From positions 2,436,001 to 2,500,000 of the forward strand of contig NZ_LT906480.1 of the NCBI RefSeq assembly GCF_900186865.1: a DNA stretch of 64,000 nt, read 5' to 3'. How positions within the stretch are numbered: the stretch's first letter is position 1; each line of letters starts with the position of its first letter. The DNA is from Stenotrophomonas maltophilia. Lineage in GTDB: Bacteria > Pseudomonadota > Gammaproteobacteria > Xanthomonadales > Xanthomonadaceae. Of this stretch, positions 1-8,054 are shown in pieces. A program made the translations under genes and the position numbers. The notes under the pieces were generated by a model. It had not been told where the DNA came from. It made no database searches and saw nothing but the letters and a program-made list of their open reading frames with translations.

Positions 1-339
1 GCTCGCGGCCAGCTGTTCCAGCACGGCCTTGTCACGGCTGGCCAGGATCAGCCGGGCGCGCTCGGCTTCCACCTTTTCGCGGTTGCCATTGACCGTGGCC
101 TGCTGCTGTTCGACGGCACTGTCCAACCGGTCGAGGAAAGCGCGTCGGTTCAGCAGCTGCGCCGGGCTGGTGGCGGCCATCTGAGCGTTGGCGTACTCCT
201 CGGCGTAGCGGCGCAGTTCGTCCAGTCGCGATAGATGGGTATCGAGCACGCGCTGGCGTTCGGCCAGGTCGCGGGCAACCGCGTCCTCGTGTTCCTGGGC
301 CCGCTTGAGCAGGGGATCAATGCGCTTGGACTGGTTCAT
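1..339 (-). CDS. fliJ: Flagellar export protein FliJ (partial, 3' end outside window)
   Basis: The N-terminal 113 residues of a small, charged, almost entirely helical protein that begins MNQSKRIDPL and has the coiled-coil heptad character of FliJ. FliJ is the central stalk of the flagellar type III export ATPase, fitting into the FliI hexamer and contacting FlhA, and it also escorts export chaperones. The start is the ATG at 337-339, four bases after the fliI stop codon, so the gene is the last visible member of fliEFGHIJ. The C-terminus lies beyond base 1. The assignment rests mainly on position and coiled-coil composition because FliJ sequences diverge quickly. Confidence 0.85.
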   Translation of the reverse strand, partial: MNQSKRIDPLLKRAQEHEDAVARDLAERQRVLDTHLSRLDELRRYAEEYANAQMAATSPAQLLNRRAFLDRLDSAVEQQQATVNGNREKVEAERARLILASRDKAVLEQLAAS

Positions 340-342
340 GGC

Positions 343-1728
343 TTAATTCTCTTGTTCCACCAGGCGCTGCAGCGCCGCCTGGCTGTGCGGGAGATCTGCG
401 GCCTTGGTAACGTCCTGGCCGAGGAACTCCATGATTTCCGGCCAGCGTTCCAGGGCTTCGTCGGTGGCCGCGTCGTTGCCGCGCTGGTAGGCACCGATGG
501 CGATCAGGTCACGGTTGGCCGAGTAGGCCGAGACCAGTCGCTTCAATTTGCGGATGCGCAGGCGCCACGGCTCGTCGGCGATTTCCGTGACCACGCGGCT
601 GACCGACGATTCAACGTCGATGGCCGGGTACAGGCCGCTGTCGGCCACGCGCCGCGAGAGCAGGATGTGGCCGTCGAGGATCGCGCGCGCCGCATCGGCG
701 ATCGGGTCCTGCGGATCATCGCCTTCGGTCAGCACCGTGTAGAACGCAGTGATCGAGCCACGGCCCTTGGCGCCATTGCCGGCGCGTTCGACCAGTGCCG
801 GCAGCTTGGCGAACACCGACGGCGGGTAGCCGCGGGTGGTCGGCGGCTCGCCCACCGACAGGCCGATCTCGCGCTGTGCCTGGGCAAAGCGGGTCAGCGA
901 GTCCATCAGCAGCAGCACGTTCAGTCCCTGGTCGCGGAACCATTCGGCGATGGCGGTAGCGCGGTAGGCACCGTGCAGGCGCGCCAGCGGCGGCCGGTCG
1001 GCGGGACTGGCCACCACCACGGCGCGGCGCAGGCCTTCCTCGCCCAGCGTGGTCTCGACGAAATCGCGCACTTCGCGGCCACGTTCACCGATCAGGCCGA
1101 CCACGATCACGTCGGCGGCGGTGTAGCGGGTCATCATGCCCAGCAATGTCGACTTGCCGACGCCGGAGCCGGCGAACAGGCCGACGCGCTGGCCGCGGCC
1201 GATCGGCAGCAGCGCGTTGATCGCGCGCACGCCCACGTCCAGCGGCTGGGTGATCGGTTCGCGCGCCAGTGGATTGATCGACACGCCGGCCATGCCGACA
1301 TGGCCTTCGGCGCGGATCGGGCCCTTGCCGTCCAGCGGCACGCCATCGCTGTCGATGACGCGGCCAAGCAGGCCTTCGCCCACTTCCACGCCACCGCGGC
1401 GCGCCGATGGCACCACCCGCGCATTGGGCAACAGGCCATGCAGCTCGGCACTGGGCATCAGGTAAGTGCGCTCGCCGGCGAAGCCGACCACTTCGGCATC
1501 GACCCAGCCGCCGTCGACCACTTCCACCTTGCAGCTGGCCCCTAGCGGCGCCTCGCAGCCGACGGCTTCCAGGGTCAGTCCGACTGCGCGGCGCAGCACG
1601 CCTTCGCGGATCAGGCCACGGCCATGGGCGGTATCCACGCGCAGTCCATCGAGCCGACGGGCCAGGCGCAGGTTGCGGGCCATGGCCCAGTCGGCCGGTG
1701 GCGGCGTCGGCTGCGGATCGGGGTTCAT
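343..1728 (-). CDS. fliI: Flagellum-specific ATPase FliI
   Basis: A 461-aa F1-beta-like ATPase of the usual FliI length. The Walker A loop GSGVGKST is near residues 187-194. The Walker B region (LLLMDSLTRFAQAQREI) and the GEPPTTRGYPPSVF stretch typical of flagellar and type III secretion ATPases follow. FliI hexamerises at the cytoplasmic base of the export gate, unfolds substrates and strips chaperones, and is held by FliH and stirred by FliJ. The ATG overlaps the fliH stop by four bases, indicating translational coupling. The N-terminal extension rich in proline (residues 4-12) is not conserved in character with the rest and may be flexible. Confidence 0.97.
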   Translation of the reverse strand: MNPDPQPTPPPADWAMARNLRLARRLDGLRVDTAHGRGLIREGVLRRAVGLTLEAVGCEAPLGASCKVEVVDGGWVDAEVVGFAGERTYLMPSAELHGLLPNARVVPSARRGGVEVGEGLLGRVIDSDGVPLDGKGPIRAEGHVGMAGVSINPLAREPITQPLDVGVRAINALLPIGRGQRVGLFAGSGVGKSTLLGMMTRYTAADVIVVGLIGERGREVRDFVETTLGEEGLRRAVVVASPADRPPLARLHGAYRATAIAEWFRDQGLNVLLLMDSLTRFAQAQREIGLSVGEPPTTRGYPPSVFAKLPALVERAGNGAKGRGSITAFYTVLTEGDDPQDPIADAARAILDGHILLSRRVADSGLYPAIDVESSVSRVVTEIADEPWRLRIRKLKRLVSAYSANRDLIAIGAYQRGNDAATDEALERWPEIMEFLGQDVTKAADLPHSQAALQRLVEQEN

Positions 1729-2366
1729 GCATTGGCTCCGGTCTGGCGGATCACCGCGTCCAGCGCGCCGCGCAGGCGGGCTTCCAGGGTGCCGTCGATG
1801 CGCACGGCTTCGGCGTGCACGCGTAGATCGCCGCGGCTGAGGCTGGTGTCTGGCACCAGGCGCTGTTGTGGCGGCAGGCTCAACAGCGGGGCGAGGGCGG
1901 CGATGTCATCCGGATGCAGTCGCACTTCGACCTCGCGGGTGCTGCCACCCACCGCGTCGATGGCCTCACCGACCAGCTGTGCCAGCAGTGCCGGGTCAGC
2001 TTCATAGGCGCGGCCGACCAGCGCACCGGCGATGCGTACCGCCAGCTCGCCCAGTGCGCCGACCACTTCGTTCTCGAGCCGCACCAGGGGGCGGCTGAAG
2101 TTGTCGAGGATGCCTTCGATCTGCGCGGCGAGGCGACGCACTTCGGCCTGGCCCTGGCCGTAACCTTCGGCATGGCCGTGCTGGAAGCCTTCCTTCTCGG
2201 CGCTGTCCTGGATGGCCTGGATTTCCTCCAGGGTCGGCAGCTGCAGCGGCGGCTCCGGCTCGTGTTCCGGGTCCGGCTCAGTGAGTTCGAACGCATCCTC
2301 CTGCTCCAGCACCGGTTCGGGCTGGGCCAGCAGGTCCGGGGCAAGCCAGCGCACGACGTTGCTCAC
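1725..2366 (-). CDS. fliH: Flagellar export ATPase regulator FliH
   Basis: A 213-aa protein with an acidic N-terminus (repeated E, P and D up to about residue 45) and a helical middle containing glycine-spaced repeats (EGFQHGHAEGYGQGQAEVRR) that match the GxxxG-like segment typical of FliH. The C-terminal half resembles the V/F-type ATPase peripheral stalk. FliH dimers bind FliI, restrain its ATPase activity and tether it to the C ring through FliN. The start is GTG at 2364-2366, overlapping the fliG TGA as GTGA, so the two are translationally coupled. The family varies in sequence, but the operon position settles the call. Confidence 0.93.
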   Translation of the reverse strand: MSNVVRWLAPDLLAQPEPVLEQEDAFELTEPDPEHEPEPPLQLPTLEEIQAIQDSAEKEGFQHGHAEGYGQGQAEVRRLAAQIEGILDNFSRPLVRLENEVVGALGELAVRIAGALVGRAYEADPALLAQLVGEAIDAVGGSTREVEVRLHPDDIAALAPLLSLPPQQRLVPDTSLSRGDLRVHAEAVRIDGTLEARLRGALDAVIRQTGANA

Positions 2367-3364
2367 AGCATGGCCTCCGCGCTGCCACCGATGGTGACGG
2401 TGCCCTCATCGGCCATGCGCTTGACGATGGCCAGGATCTCGCGCTGCGCGCCTTCCACGTCGGACAGGCGCACCGGGCCGCGGGCTTCCATGTCTTCCAG
2501 CAGGATTTCGGCCGCGCGCTGCGACATGTTGCGGGTGATCTTGTCGCGCACCTTGATGTCGGCACCGCGCAGGGCCAGGCCCAGGCGCTCGCCGCTCACT
2601 TCGCGCAGCACCAGCTGCATTTCGCGGTCATCCAGGTCGACCAGATCGTCGAACACGAACATCAGGTCCTGGATGCGGTTGCTCAACGGCGCATCGATGC
2701 GGGCGATTTCGCCCAGGATCGCCTGGTCCTGGCCGCTGTCCATGAAGTTCAGGATGTTGGCCGCGCACTGCACGCCGCCGATGTTGGACGATTTCAGGTT
2801 CTGGTTGCCGGCGAACTGGCGCTCCATGATCTCGTTGAGTTCATTGAGTGCGTTCGGCGGAATGCCGTCGAGGGTGGCGATGCGCAGCAGCACGTCCACG
2901 CGGGTACGGTCCGGCAGCAGTTTCAGCGCGTCGGCGGCCTGGTCGGTTTCCAGGTGCGCCATCACGATGGCGATGATCTGCGGGTGCTCGTTGCGCACCA
3001 GGTCGGCCACCGCACGCGGGTCCATCCACTTCAGCGCGTCCAGGCCGGTGGTGTTGCGGCCCAGCAGGATGCGGTCGATCAGGTTGCCGGCCTTCTCGCT
3101 GCCCAGCGCCTGCACCAGCATGTTGCGGATGTAGTCGTCCGAGCCCACGCCCAGCGAGGTCTTCGAGCCCAGCTCCTGGCCGAACTGGTCCATCACCCGT
3201 TCCACCTGCTCGCGGGTGATGTCGGTCATGGTGGCCATGGCGATGCCGATCTTCTGCACTTCCTTGGGTTCCATGTGGCGCAGCACTTCGGCCGCATCCA
3301 GCTCACCCAGGGACAGCAGCAGCACGGCCGCGCGCTGTACGCCGGTCAGTTGTGCCTCAGTCAT
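2363..3364 (-). CDS. fliG: Flagellar motor switch protein FliG
   Basis: A 333-aa protein of normal FliG length. The N-terminal domain carries the motif MEPKEVQKIGIAM that binds FliF, the middle domain follows, and the C-terminal torque domain contains charged helices ending in VKRMADEGTVTIGG. FliG forms the upper C ring, anchors to the MS ring and interacts electrostatically with the stator protein MotA to generate torque and reverse direction. It starts at ATG and overlaps the end of fliF by eight bases. No residue anomalies were seen. Confidence 0.97.
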   Translation of the reverse strand: MTEAQLTGVQRAAVLLLSLGELDAAEVLRHMEPKEVQKIGIAMATMTDITREQVERVMDQFGQELGSKTSLGVGSDDYIRNMLVQALGSEKAGNLIDRILLGRNTTGLDALKWMDPRAVADLVRNEHPQIIAIVMAHLETDQAADALKLLPDRTRVDVLLRIATLDGIPPNALNELNEIMERQFAGNQNLKSSNIGGVQCAANILNFMDSGQDQAILGEIARIDAPLSNRIQDLMFVFDDLVDLDDREMQLVLREVSGERLGLALRGADIKVRDKITRNMSQRAAEILLEDMEARGPVRLSDVEGAQREILAIVKRMADEGTVTIGGSAEAML

Positions 3365-5003
3365 TGGCCACCCAGCCCTTGACTACCTGGGCCACGCGCT
3401 TGGAGTCGGTCTTCACGGCTTCACGCGCCATCCGCAGTCGTTCCTCATAAGAATCCACCGGCAGGGCCAGTGCGTCTGGTCCGGCCAGGCTGGCCCGGTC
3501 GGCGCCCAGCGCCGGCAGCGGCATGCCATCGTCATCGACCAGCTGCACATCCGCGGTATGCGGTTCCAGTGCCGGTTCGTCGTTCTTCTTGTTCTGGCCG
3601 GTGATCGCACGCAGTGCCGGGCGCAGCACACCGAACAGCAGCGCCAGCACCACCACCGCGCCGAGCAGCATGCGGCCGGCATCGTGCACCCACGGCAGTT
3701 CCCACCAGGCCGGCCCTTCGACCGGCGTGGTATCCCGCACGAACGGGGCATTCATCACCGACACGGTATCGCCACGCTCGGCGTTGAAGCCGACGGCCTG
3801 CTTGACCAGCGCTTCGACGCGGGTCAGTTCGGCGGCCGACAGCGGCTGTGGGCTCATCTTGCCGTTGGCGCCGGCGCGCGGCACGTTGTCCACCAGCACC
3901 GCCACCGAGACGCGCTTGATGCGGCCTGCCGGCTGGCGGGTGTGCTGCAGGGTGCGGTCCAGCTCGTAGTTGCGGGTGGCGTTCTTGCTGCTTTCGGTCG
4001 GGGTCTGCGCGGTGGCCGGTGCAGCCTGCTGGCCCGGCGGGCTGTTGCTGGTCGCACCCGGCACACCCTGCGGGCCAGGGGTGCTGGTGGTGTTCTCGCT
4101 CATCTGCTCGCTGCGCAGCTTCTGCGGCTCACCGTTGTAGAGCTCGCGGGCCTCCTCGGTCACCGAGAAATCCATGTCCACGCTCACTTCCGGGTTGACG
4201 CGGCCAGGGCCGGTCATCGGTTCCAGCAGCTCGCGGATGCGCTGGTTGAACGAGGTTTCCTGGCGGCGCACCTGCTCGAACTGGGCAGCGTTGACCGCCG
4301 CGTCGCTGTTCGGGTCGGTGATGCTGAGCATGCGCCCACTCTGGTCGACCACGGTCACCCGCTCCGGCGCGAGATCCGGGATGCTGGCCGCAACCATGTG
4401 CACGATGGCATCCACCTGACTGCGTTCCAGCTGCTGGCCACCACGCAGTTCCAGGGTGACCGAGGCACTGGCTACGTCGCGCTGGCGGGTGAAGGCGCTG
4501 GGCTTGGGAATGGCCAGGTGCACGCGCGAATCGCGCACCGGGCGCAGCGTGTTGATGGTGCGCGACAGTTCGGTTTCCAGCGCGTGCTGGTAGCGCGCGC
4601 TTTCGACGAACTGGCTGACGCCGAAGCCCGGGTCGCGTTCCATCAGCTCGAAGCCGAGCTTGCCACTGTCGGTCAGGCCGGAACCGGCCAGCTTCAGGCG
4701 GGCGTCGTGCAGGTTCTTTTCCGGCACGGTGATGCCACCGGTGGCCGGGTCGAGCGCGAACGGAATCTGCGCGGCGCGCAGCAGGTCGGTCGCTTCAGCG
4801 GTGGCCTTCTGGTCCAGGCCCGTGTACAGCGGGACCATGCCCGGCTTCTGCGACCAGAAGAACACGGACAGGCCTGCCGCCACCGCCACCGCGATCATCG
4901 CCATCAGGCCCAGCCGACGGGTGATCTGCAGGCTCTGCAGGCGGTCGAACCATTGCCCGGCCTTTTCGGCGTTCAGGCTGTCCTTGGAGAGCGTCAGTGC
5001 CAT
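3357..5003 (-). CDS. fliF: Flagellar MS-ring protein FliF
   Basis: A 548-aa membrane protein with the standard FliF plan. The first transmembrane helix is near residues 36-52 (LMAMIAVAVAAGLSVFF), followed by periplasmic ring-building domains with YTGLDQKATAEATDLL and the PKPSAF segment. A low-complexity S/T/P/Q-rich stretch spans about residues 300-345. The second transmembrane helix (MLLGAVVVLALLFGVL) is near residue 440. The cytoplasmic C-terminus ends RVAQVVKGWVAND, the FliG-binding helix. It is the platform on which the rod, C ring and export gate assemble. It lies 13 bp downstream of fliE in the sigma-54-driven fliE operon. Confidence 0.97.
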   Translation of the reverse strand: MALTLSKDSLNAEKAGQWFDRLQSLQITRRLGLMAMIAVAVAAGLSVFFWSQKPGMVPLYTGLDQKATAEATDLLRAAQIPFALDPATGGITVPEKNLHDARLKLAGSGLTDSGKLGFELMERDPGFGVSQFVESARYQHALETELSRTINTLRPVRDSRVHLAIPKPSAFTRQRDVASASVTLELRGGQQLERSQVDAIVHMVAASIPDLAPERVTVVDQSGRMLSITDPNSDAAVNAAQFEQVRRQETSFNQRIRELLEPMTGPGRVNPEVSVDMDFSVTEEARELYNGEPQKLRSEQMSENTTSTPGPQGVPGATSNSPPGQQAAPATAQTPTESSKNATRNYELDRTLQHTRQPAGRIKRVSVAVLVDNVPRAGANGKMSPQPLSAAELTRVEALVKQAVGFNAERGDTVSVMNAPFVRDTTPVEGPAWWELPWVHDAGRMLLGAVVVLALLFGVLRPALRAITGQNKKNDEPALEPHTADVQLVDDDGMPLPALGADRASLAGPDALALPVDSYEERLRMAREAVKTDSKRVAQVVKGWVAND

Positions 5004-5016
5004 GCGTCTCTATTCC

Positions 5017-5382
5017 TTACAGCGGCATGTTCATCACGTCCTGGTAAGCCTGGACGAGACGGTTGCGGACTTCCACGGTGGCGCGGAAGGCGATCTGGGA
5101 CTGCTGCGAGGCGACCATCACCTTGGCGAGGTCGGCGCTGGGGTCGCCCATTTCGAAGGCCTTGGCGAGGGCGCCGGACTTCTGTTGCGCATCGTTGACG
5201 CCGGCAATCGCACCACGCAGGGTTTCGGTGAAGCTGGCCGGCTGGGCCTGCGGTGCATCCAGCACCGTGCCCGGCAGGGCGTTGCTGCGAGGCGTTTCGC
5301 CCAGCGGGTTGAGCGCCGGCTGTCCCATCTGGGTCTGATAGGAGCGGATCTGCGAAAGGATCGAAGTGACGGAGTGGGACAT
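5017..5382 (-). CDS. fliE: Flagellar hook-basal body protein FliE
   Basis: A 121-aa protein ending in the conserved FliE C-terminus (RATVEVRNRLVQAYQDVMNMPL). FliE joins the MS ring and export gate to the proximal rod and is the first protein exported. The frame is open further upstream, but the ATG at 5380-5382 is chosen. It begins MSHSVTSILSQI as FliE proteins do, and the in-frame upstream region contains the sigma-54 promoter, so it cannot be coding on that transcript. It is the first gene of fliEFGHIJ. Confidence 0.95.
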   Translation of the reverse strand: MSHSVTSILSQIRSYQTQMGQPALNPLGETPRSNALPGTVLDAPQAQPASFTETLRGAIAGVNDAQQKSGALAKAFEMGDPSADLAKVMVASQQSQIAFRATVEVRNRLVQAYQDVMNMPL

Positions 5383-5428
5383 CTGCAACGGTTCCAGAAA
5401 CAGGGATGGGGTTGTCTGCTGTAGCCAG

Positions 5429-5444
5429 TGCAAGTGCCGTGCCG
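5429..5444 (-). promoter_or_regulatory. Sigma-54 promoter of the fliE operon
   Basis: The minus strand reads CGGCACGGCACTTGCA. The -24 GG (5443-5442) and -12 GC (5431-5430) are exactly ten bases apart, and the match to TGGCACG-N4-TTGCA is strong. The predicted start is near 5418, about 36 bases before the fliE ATG. The regulators RpoN2 and FleQ are encoded just upstream (6161-9464). Confidence 0.85.
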
Positions 5445-5555
5445 AAACCGGTTTTCGATTCAGTGAAGTGAGGGTTGGGGGTGCTGGCAGGGCTGCGCCC
5501 TGCACCCGCCGACGGCACGTCAACATCAACGTCAAAATCGGGCTATCCGTGGGGT

Positions 5556-5657
5556 GGCGGGGTGGGTCCGGTCACGGGGGACGCCGTAAATCCGTCCATG
5601 GAGGCTCGGTCGCGCCATCCATGGCGCTCACGCCCCCGCAACCGGACCCACCCCGCC
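5556..5657. repeat. 102-bp inverted-repeat element with perfect 17-bp arms
   Basis: GGCGGGGTGGGTCCGGT at 5556-5572 is repeated exactly in inverted orientation at 5641-5657. The interior also pairs partly (tccatgga near 5597 against tccatgg near 5618, and cacggggga against cgcccccgc). The whole can fold as one long stem-loop on either strand. It carries no gene and lies between fliE and a doubtful small reading frame. It differs in sequence from the GTAG-headed REPs. Confidence 0.8.
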
Positions 5658-5949
5658 TTCGACAGTGGGCCGCGATCTGTTGGAACCTGCTGCTGATGGT
5701 GCTTCTGATGGTGCTTCTGATGATGGTGGGTGCCGACCGTTGGTCGGCACGGGGTCGGATCCCGTTGCGACGCAACGGGCTCTGACCCCATTGGTGGCGC
5801 CATTTAACCGGCGTCGGTTTTCTGGCCTGGGGCTGCAGGGTCCATCGGCCGGAATTCTGGCGCTGGTCGAGCGTGGCGGGCGGGGTGCAGCCGGTGGCGG
5901 TGGCAATGCCGGGGCAGAGCAGGGCGGCGAGCAGGGTGAGGCGATGCAT
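5572..5949 (-). pseudogene. Doubtful small exported-protein frame overrun by repeats
   Basis: From the ATG at 5947-5949 (GAGG seven bases upstream) a frame begins with a plausible signal peptide, MHRLTLLAALLCPGIATATG. After about 50 residues it runs through the palindrome at 5751-5789 and then arginine- and proline-rich text typical of non-coding high-GC DNA. The likely reading is a short secreted protein whose 3' part was replaced by repeat insertion, or chance. No family was recognised. The rest of the 5383-6160 gap holds only the fliE promoter and repeats. Confidence 0.25.
5730..5789. repeat. REP hairpin followed by GGGGTC...GACCCC palindrome
   Basis: 5730-5750 is the hairpin GTGCCGACC-GTT-GGTCGGCAC of the SMAG/REP type. 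Directly abutting it, 5751-5789 is a palindromic element with fixed outer arms GGGGTCGGATCCC and GGGCTCTGACCCC around a stem GTTGC/GCAAC. A second copy of this element with a different inner stem is at 43077-43117. Confidence 0.85.
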
Positions 5950-6054
5950 GGTGGAGCCTCGTTGGGAGATCCCACTCCATCCTCCGGAACGCGGCAACGT
6001 TGCCTGTAGGAATTCGTGCAGATGCGCGGCGTTGTCAGCGCGCGGCCACGGTCT

Positions 6055-6079
6055 CTATCCACGCATGACGTGGATCTAC
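6055..6079. repeat. REP of the CCACGC-ATG-CGTGG family
   Basis: CTATCCACGCATGACGTGGATCTAC (25 bp) is a hairpin with CCACG/CGTGG arms and a terminal CTAC, which is GTAG on the other strand. Other members are at 40709-40733, 40789-40815, 41372-41396 and 41437-41459. It lies just downstream of fleQ. Confidence 0.8.
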
Positions 6080-6160
6080 TGACGTCGTGCAGCGGCGCCA
6101 GAAACACCAACGCCCGGGCAAGCCCAGGCGTTCGTGCCCCCTTCATGCTGGTAGCGCGCT

Positions 6161-7666
6161 TCAGCCGGCCAGTTCGGCCTGCTCGCGCTCGATGCCGTAC
6201 TTGCGCAGCTTTTCCACCAGGGTGGTGCGGCGCAGGCCGAGCAGCTGGGCGGCGTGGGCGACCACGCCCTGGGTGCGTTCCAGTGCTTCGTTGATCAGGC
6301 CCAGTTCGATGTTGGCCATGTGGTTGCGCAGGTCCATGCCTTCGTCGGGCAGGGCGGCCGGTGCCGCCGGGCGATTGACGGCGATGCCGTGCTCCAGCGC
6401 CGGCTGGTTGCCGCTGCCGGGCGTGTGGAACGAGAAGCTGCGCAGGTCCAGTCGCTCTTCGCTGGTGGCGGGCTGTGCCGGCGTCGGCGTAGCGACGGCG
6501 GCCAGCGCGGCATCGCCACGGTAGCGGGCCGGCAGGTCCTGTACGCGCACCGATCCACCCGGATGCAGCACGGCCAGGCGCTCGACCAGGTTGGTCAGCT
6601 CGCGCACGTTGCCCGGCCACTCGTAGCCGGCCAGTGCCTGCAGGGCTTCCGGGGTGAAGCGCACTTCGCCACGGCCGGTTCGTGCCAGCTGTGCGGCGAT
6701 GGTTTCCACCAGTGCCGGCAGGTCCTCGCGGCGCTCGCGCAGGGCGGGCACGTCGATCGGGAACACGTTGAGGCGGTAGAACAGATCCTCGCGGAACTTG
6801 CCTTCGGCGATGCGGGTTTCCAGGTCGCGATGGGTCGCGGCCACGACGCGAACATTGCAGCGGATGGTCTGGTTGCCACCGACGCGCTCGAAGCTGCGTT
6901 CCTGCAGCACGCGCAGCAGCTTCACCTGCATCGGCAGGCTCATGTCGCCAATTTCGTCCAGCAGCAGGGTGCCGCCTTCGGCCATCTCGAAGCGGCCCTT
7001 GCGCGCGGTCAATGCGCCGGTGAAGGCACCCTTTTCGTGACCGAACAGTTCGCTTTCCAGCAGGTCGGCCGGAATGGCGCCGCAGTTGATCGCCACGAAC
7101 GGGCCATCACGGCGCGGCGAGCGCTGGTGGATGGCGCGCGACACGACTTCCTTGCCGGTACCGGATTCACCCAGCACCAGTACGGTGGTATCGAACGCGG
7201 CAACCTGCTCGATCATCGTGCGCAACGCAGTCACCGCCGGGCCGTTGCCGGTCGGTCCCTGCTCCTGCGCGGCGCCGGCCTGGTGCTCGGCGTCCAGGCG
7301 CTTGAGGCTGGCGCGGCGCAGCAGCGCTTCCATCTGCGCGTGGCGCAGCGGCGTCTCCAGCGGCCAGATGTTGGCTTCGTGCAGGCCGTGCTGCTGCGCG
7401 AAGGCTGCGGCATCACCGTCGGCCAGCAGTACCGGCGGTGGCAGGCTGCTGCCGCCCAGCCAGTTGTAGAGTGCGGTGCTGGCGGCGTTGTCGTCCAGGC
7501 TGCCGACGATCACTGCCATCCAATCGTTCTGGCGCTGCCGGCCCAGATCGAAGTCGGCCGCGTCGGAGACCCAGCGCGGGTTGAAGTCCATGAACTCCAG
7601 CAGGGCAACGGTGCGCTCTGCACGCACGGCGTCGTTGTCCAGCACAAGGATGCGCGATTCGCTCAC
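6161..7666 (-). CDS. fleQ: Sigma-54-dependent flagellar master regulator FleQ
   Basis: A 501-aa enhancer-binding protein. An N-terminal FleQ-type receiver-like domain (about 1-125) lacks a canonical phospho-acceptor aspartate context. The AAA+ domain has Walker A GESGTGKE near 166-173 and the sigma-54-contacting loop GAFTGA near 213-218. The C-terminal Fis-type helix-turn-helix ends in [20 protein letters not shown]. FleQ activates RpoN-dependent flagellar promoters and in relatives responds to c-di-GMP and the antagonist FleN. The GTG or ATG start overlaps the vemR stop by four bases, giving an rpoN2-vemR-fleQ operon. The target promoters in this window are listed separately. Confidence 0.95.
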   Translation of the reverse strand: MSESRILVLDNDAVRAERTVALLEFMDFNPRWVSDAADFDLGRQRQNDWMAVIVGSLDDNAASTALYNWLGGSSLPPPVLLADGDAAAFAQQHGLHEANIWPLETPLRHAQMEALLRRASLKRLDAEHQAGAAQEQGPTGNGPAVTALRTMIEQVAAFDTTVLVLGESGTGKEVVSRAIHQRSPRRDGPFVAINCGAIPADLLESELFGHEKGAFTGALTARKGRFEMAEGGTLLLDEIGDMSLPMQVKLLRVLQERSFERVGGNQTIRCNVRVVAATHRDLETRIAEGKFREDLFYRLNVFPIDVPALRERREDLPALVETIAAQLARTGRGEVRFTPEALQALAGYEWPGNVRELTNLVERLAVLHPGGSVRVQDLPARYRGDAALAAVATPTPAQPATSEERLDLRSFSFHTPGSGNQPALEHGIAVNRPAAPAALPDEGMDLRNHMANIELGLINEALERTQGVVAHAAQLLGLRRTTLVEKLRKYGIEREQAELAG

Positions 7667-8040
7667 GACTGTTCCTCCCTGAGGCCTTCCAGGATCGGCA
7701 TGACTTCCTGGATGTAGGACAGCTTGCTGACGAAATTGTCGGCACCGGCACGCAGCGCGTGCTCGCGGTGCTCGGCGTCGTCGAAGTGGCTGGCGATCAC
7801 GATGTACGGTGCGTCGTCCTGCGACTTGATCAGGCGGGTGGCCTGCAGGCCGCCCATCTCAGGCATTGCCAGATCCATCAATACGACCTGCGGGCGCAAC
7901 GTTTCCGAACGCTCGATCGCTTCCAGGCCGTTGCCGGCGCTGCCGACGATCTGCAGCCAGTCGATCTTGCGGAAGTGGCGCATTGCCGCGTTGATGAAGC
8001 CCTCGTGGTCATCGACCAGCAGGACGGTAAGCTTGTTCAT
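7663..8040 (-). CDS. vemR: Single-domain response regulator VemR
   Basis: A 125-aa receiver domain with no output domain. The acidic pair is in LLVDDHEG, the phospho-acceptor is Asp56 in [13 protein letters not shown], and the conserved lysine is at 106 in NFVSKLSYI. The start at ATG 8038-8040 is preferred to the ATG nine bases upstream, because AAAAGGATG then sits at a proper distance. The position between rpoN2 and fleQ matches VemR of Xanthomonas campestris, which influences motility, exopolysaccharide and virulence. VemR probably acts by protein contact, with FleQ or RpoN2 as likely partners given the overlap with fleQ. No cognate kinase is adjacent. Confidence 0.88.
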   Translation of the reverse strand: MNKLTVLLVDDHEGFINAAMRHFRKIDWLQIVGSAGNGLEAIERSETLRPQVVLMDLAMPEMGGLQATRLIKSQDDAPYIVIASHFDDAEHREHALRAGADNFVSKLSYIQEVMPILEGLREEQS

Positions 8041-8054
8041 GTGCAACATCCTTT

